Shown piece after piece: positions 63,804 through 64,000 of a DNA stretch of 64,000 nt (the first letter of the stretch is position 1; every line of letters starts with the position of its first letter). The position numbers and the translations under genes are program-made. Under the pieces are notes generated by a model. That model was not told where the DNA came from, searched no databases, and saw only the letters and a program-made list of their open reading frames with translations. Origin of the DNA: Spirosoma terrae (GTDB lineage Bacteria > Bacteroidota > Bacteroidia > Cytophagales > Spirosomataceae); assembly GCF_010435915.1 (NCBI RefSeq), contig NZ_JAAFZH010000001.1, forward strand, positions 434,001 through 498,000, read 5' to 3'.

Positions 63804-64000
63804 TTATTTTCTTGTTTGCCCGCGCCAGCCAATCAGAAACACACCTATTAAAACGAATACGGTTCCCGCAACCTGCTGCCAGCTGATTTGCTCATGGAGA
63901 ATCGTTGTTGCCAGGATAATAGTAAAGATGGGCCCAATGCTAGCAATGATTGATGCGTTTCCAGACCCCACTCTCTTAATCCCTTCAGCGATCATAAACG
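63804..64000 (-). CDS. EamA/DMT-family transporter, C-terminal part (cut by window edge)
   Basis: The last 65 or so codons of an EamA-type drug/metabolite permease are present; the N-terminal part lies beyond base 64000. Hydrophobic helices include NASIIASIGPIFTIILATTI and AGTVFVLIGVFLIGW, with the family LHEQISW loop between them, and the protein ends RGQTRK. It should be an inner-membrane exporter of small metabolites. Full length and substrate are unknown. Confidence 0.85.
   Translation of the reverse strand, partial: FMIAEGIKRVGSGNASIIASIGPIFTIILATTILHEQISWQQVAGTVFVLIGVFLIGWRGQTRK

Noticed and set aside
1..64000. tRNA genes, rRNA genes, CRISPR arrays, insertion sequences
   Set aside because: No cloverleaf-like sequence, direct-repeat array, transposase or terminal inverted repeat with target duplication was found by eye; this cannot exclude weak cases.

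Overview
The window looks like a chromosome segment of a Bacteroidota bacterium of the order Cytophagales, most like Spirosoma or a close relative. The reasons are paired SusC/SusD proteins with an ECF sigma/FecR pair, a hybrid two-component sensor ending in an AraC domain, a PorP/SprF protein beside a gliding-type C-terminal-domain protein (type IX secretion), start codons without Shine-Dalgarno sequences, and TAnnTTTG-like promoter boxes. No tRNA, rRNA, CRISPR array, transposase or prophage gene was seen. The 5-mers ACGTA/TACGT are conspicuously frequent.

Layout. 1-5.0 kb (minus strand): a cut-off MFS transporter, a TonB-dependent receptor, an AhpD-like protein and a small membrane-anchored protein. 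5.2-8.7 kb: a DUF421 protein with a zinc ribbon, a Wzi-like outer-membrane protein, an ankyrin protein and a doubtful small ORF. 8.9-20.5 kb: envelope signalling and glycan genes (hybrid sensor, LytTR regulator, three GT4 glycosyltransferases of which two are divergent paralogues, an MsbA-like ABC exporter, a TPR histidine kinase). 20.6-31.6 kb: an M61 peptidase, a conserved 489-aa protein of unknown function, an S41 protease, YraN, LipB, a small conserved protein, a DnaQ-like exonuclease with an altered motif I, and RNase R.

31.8-40.8 kb (minus strand): a nutrient-uptake locus in the order sigma, FecR, SusC, SusD, cytochrome c/FG-GAP lipoprotein. The sigma/anti-sigma pair probably senses substrate through the STN domain of SusC. 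40.9-46.6 kb: a nucleoside deaminase, a DUF6089-like protein, a polyprenyl synthetase, a rhomboid protease, a membrane-anchored LytTR protein, a membrane protein with conserved histidines and an SGNH hydrolase. 46.7-57.0 kb: housekeeping genes prfB (with an intact programmed +1 frameshift), lpdA, mutL plus two rhomboid genes in an apparent operon, dxs and aspartate kinase. 57.1-64.0 kb: the PorP/SprF and CTD type B pair, ruvB, an ArsR-type regulator and a cut-off EamA transporter.

Many intergenic spacers hold long, nearly perfect inverted repeats of different sequences. Some are ordinary terminators. Others look like dispersed palindromic repeats or RNA hairpins. I did not find a clearly new multi-gene system. 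The strongest unusual signals are the prfB recoding site, the ACGTA/TACGT word excess, the exonuclease with a lysine in its metal-binding motif, the MutL with degenerate endonuclease motifs, and the palindromes.
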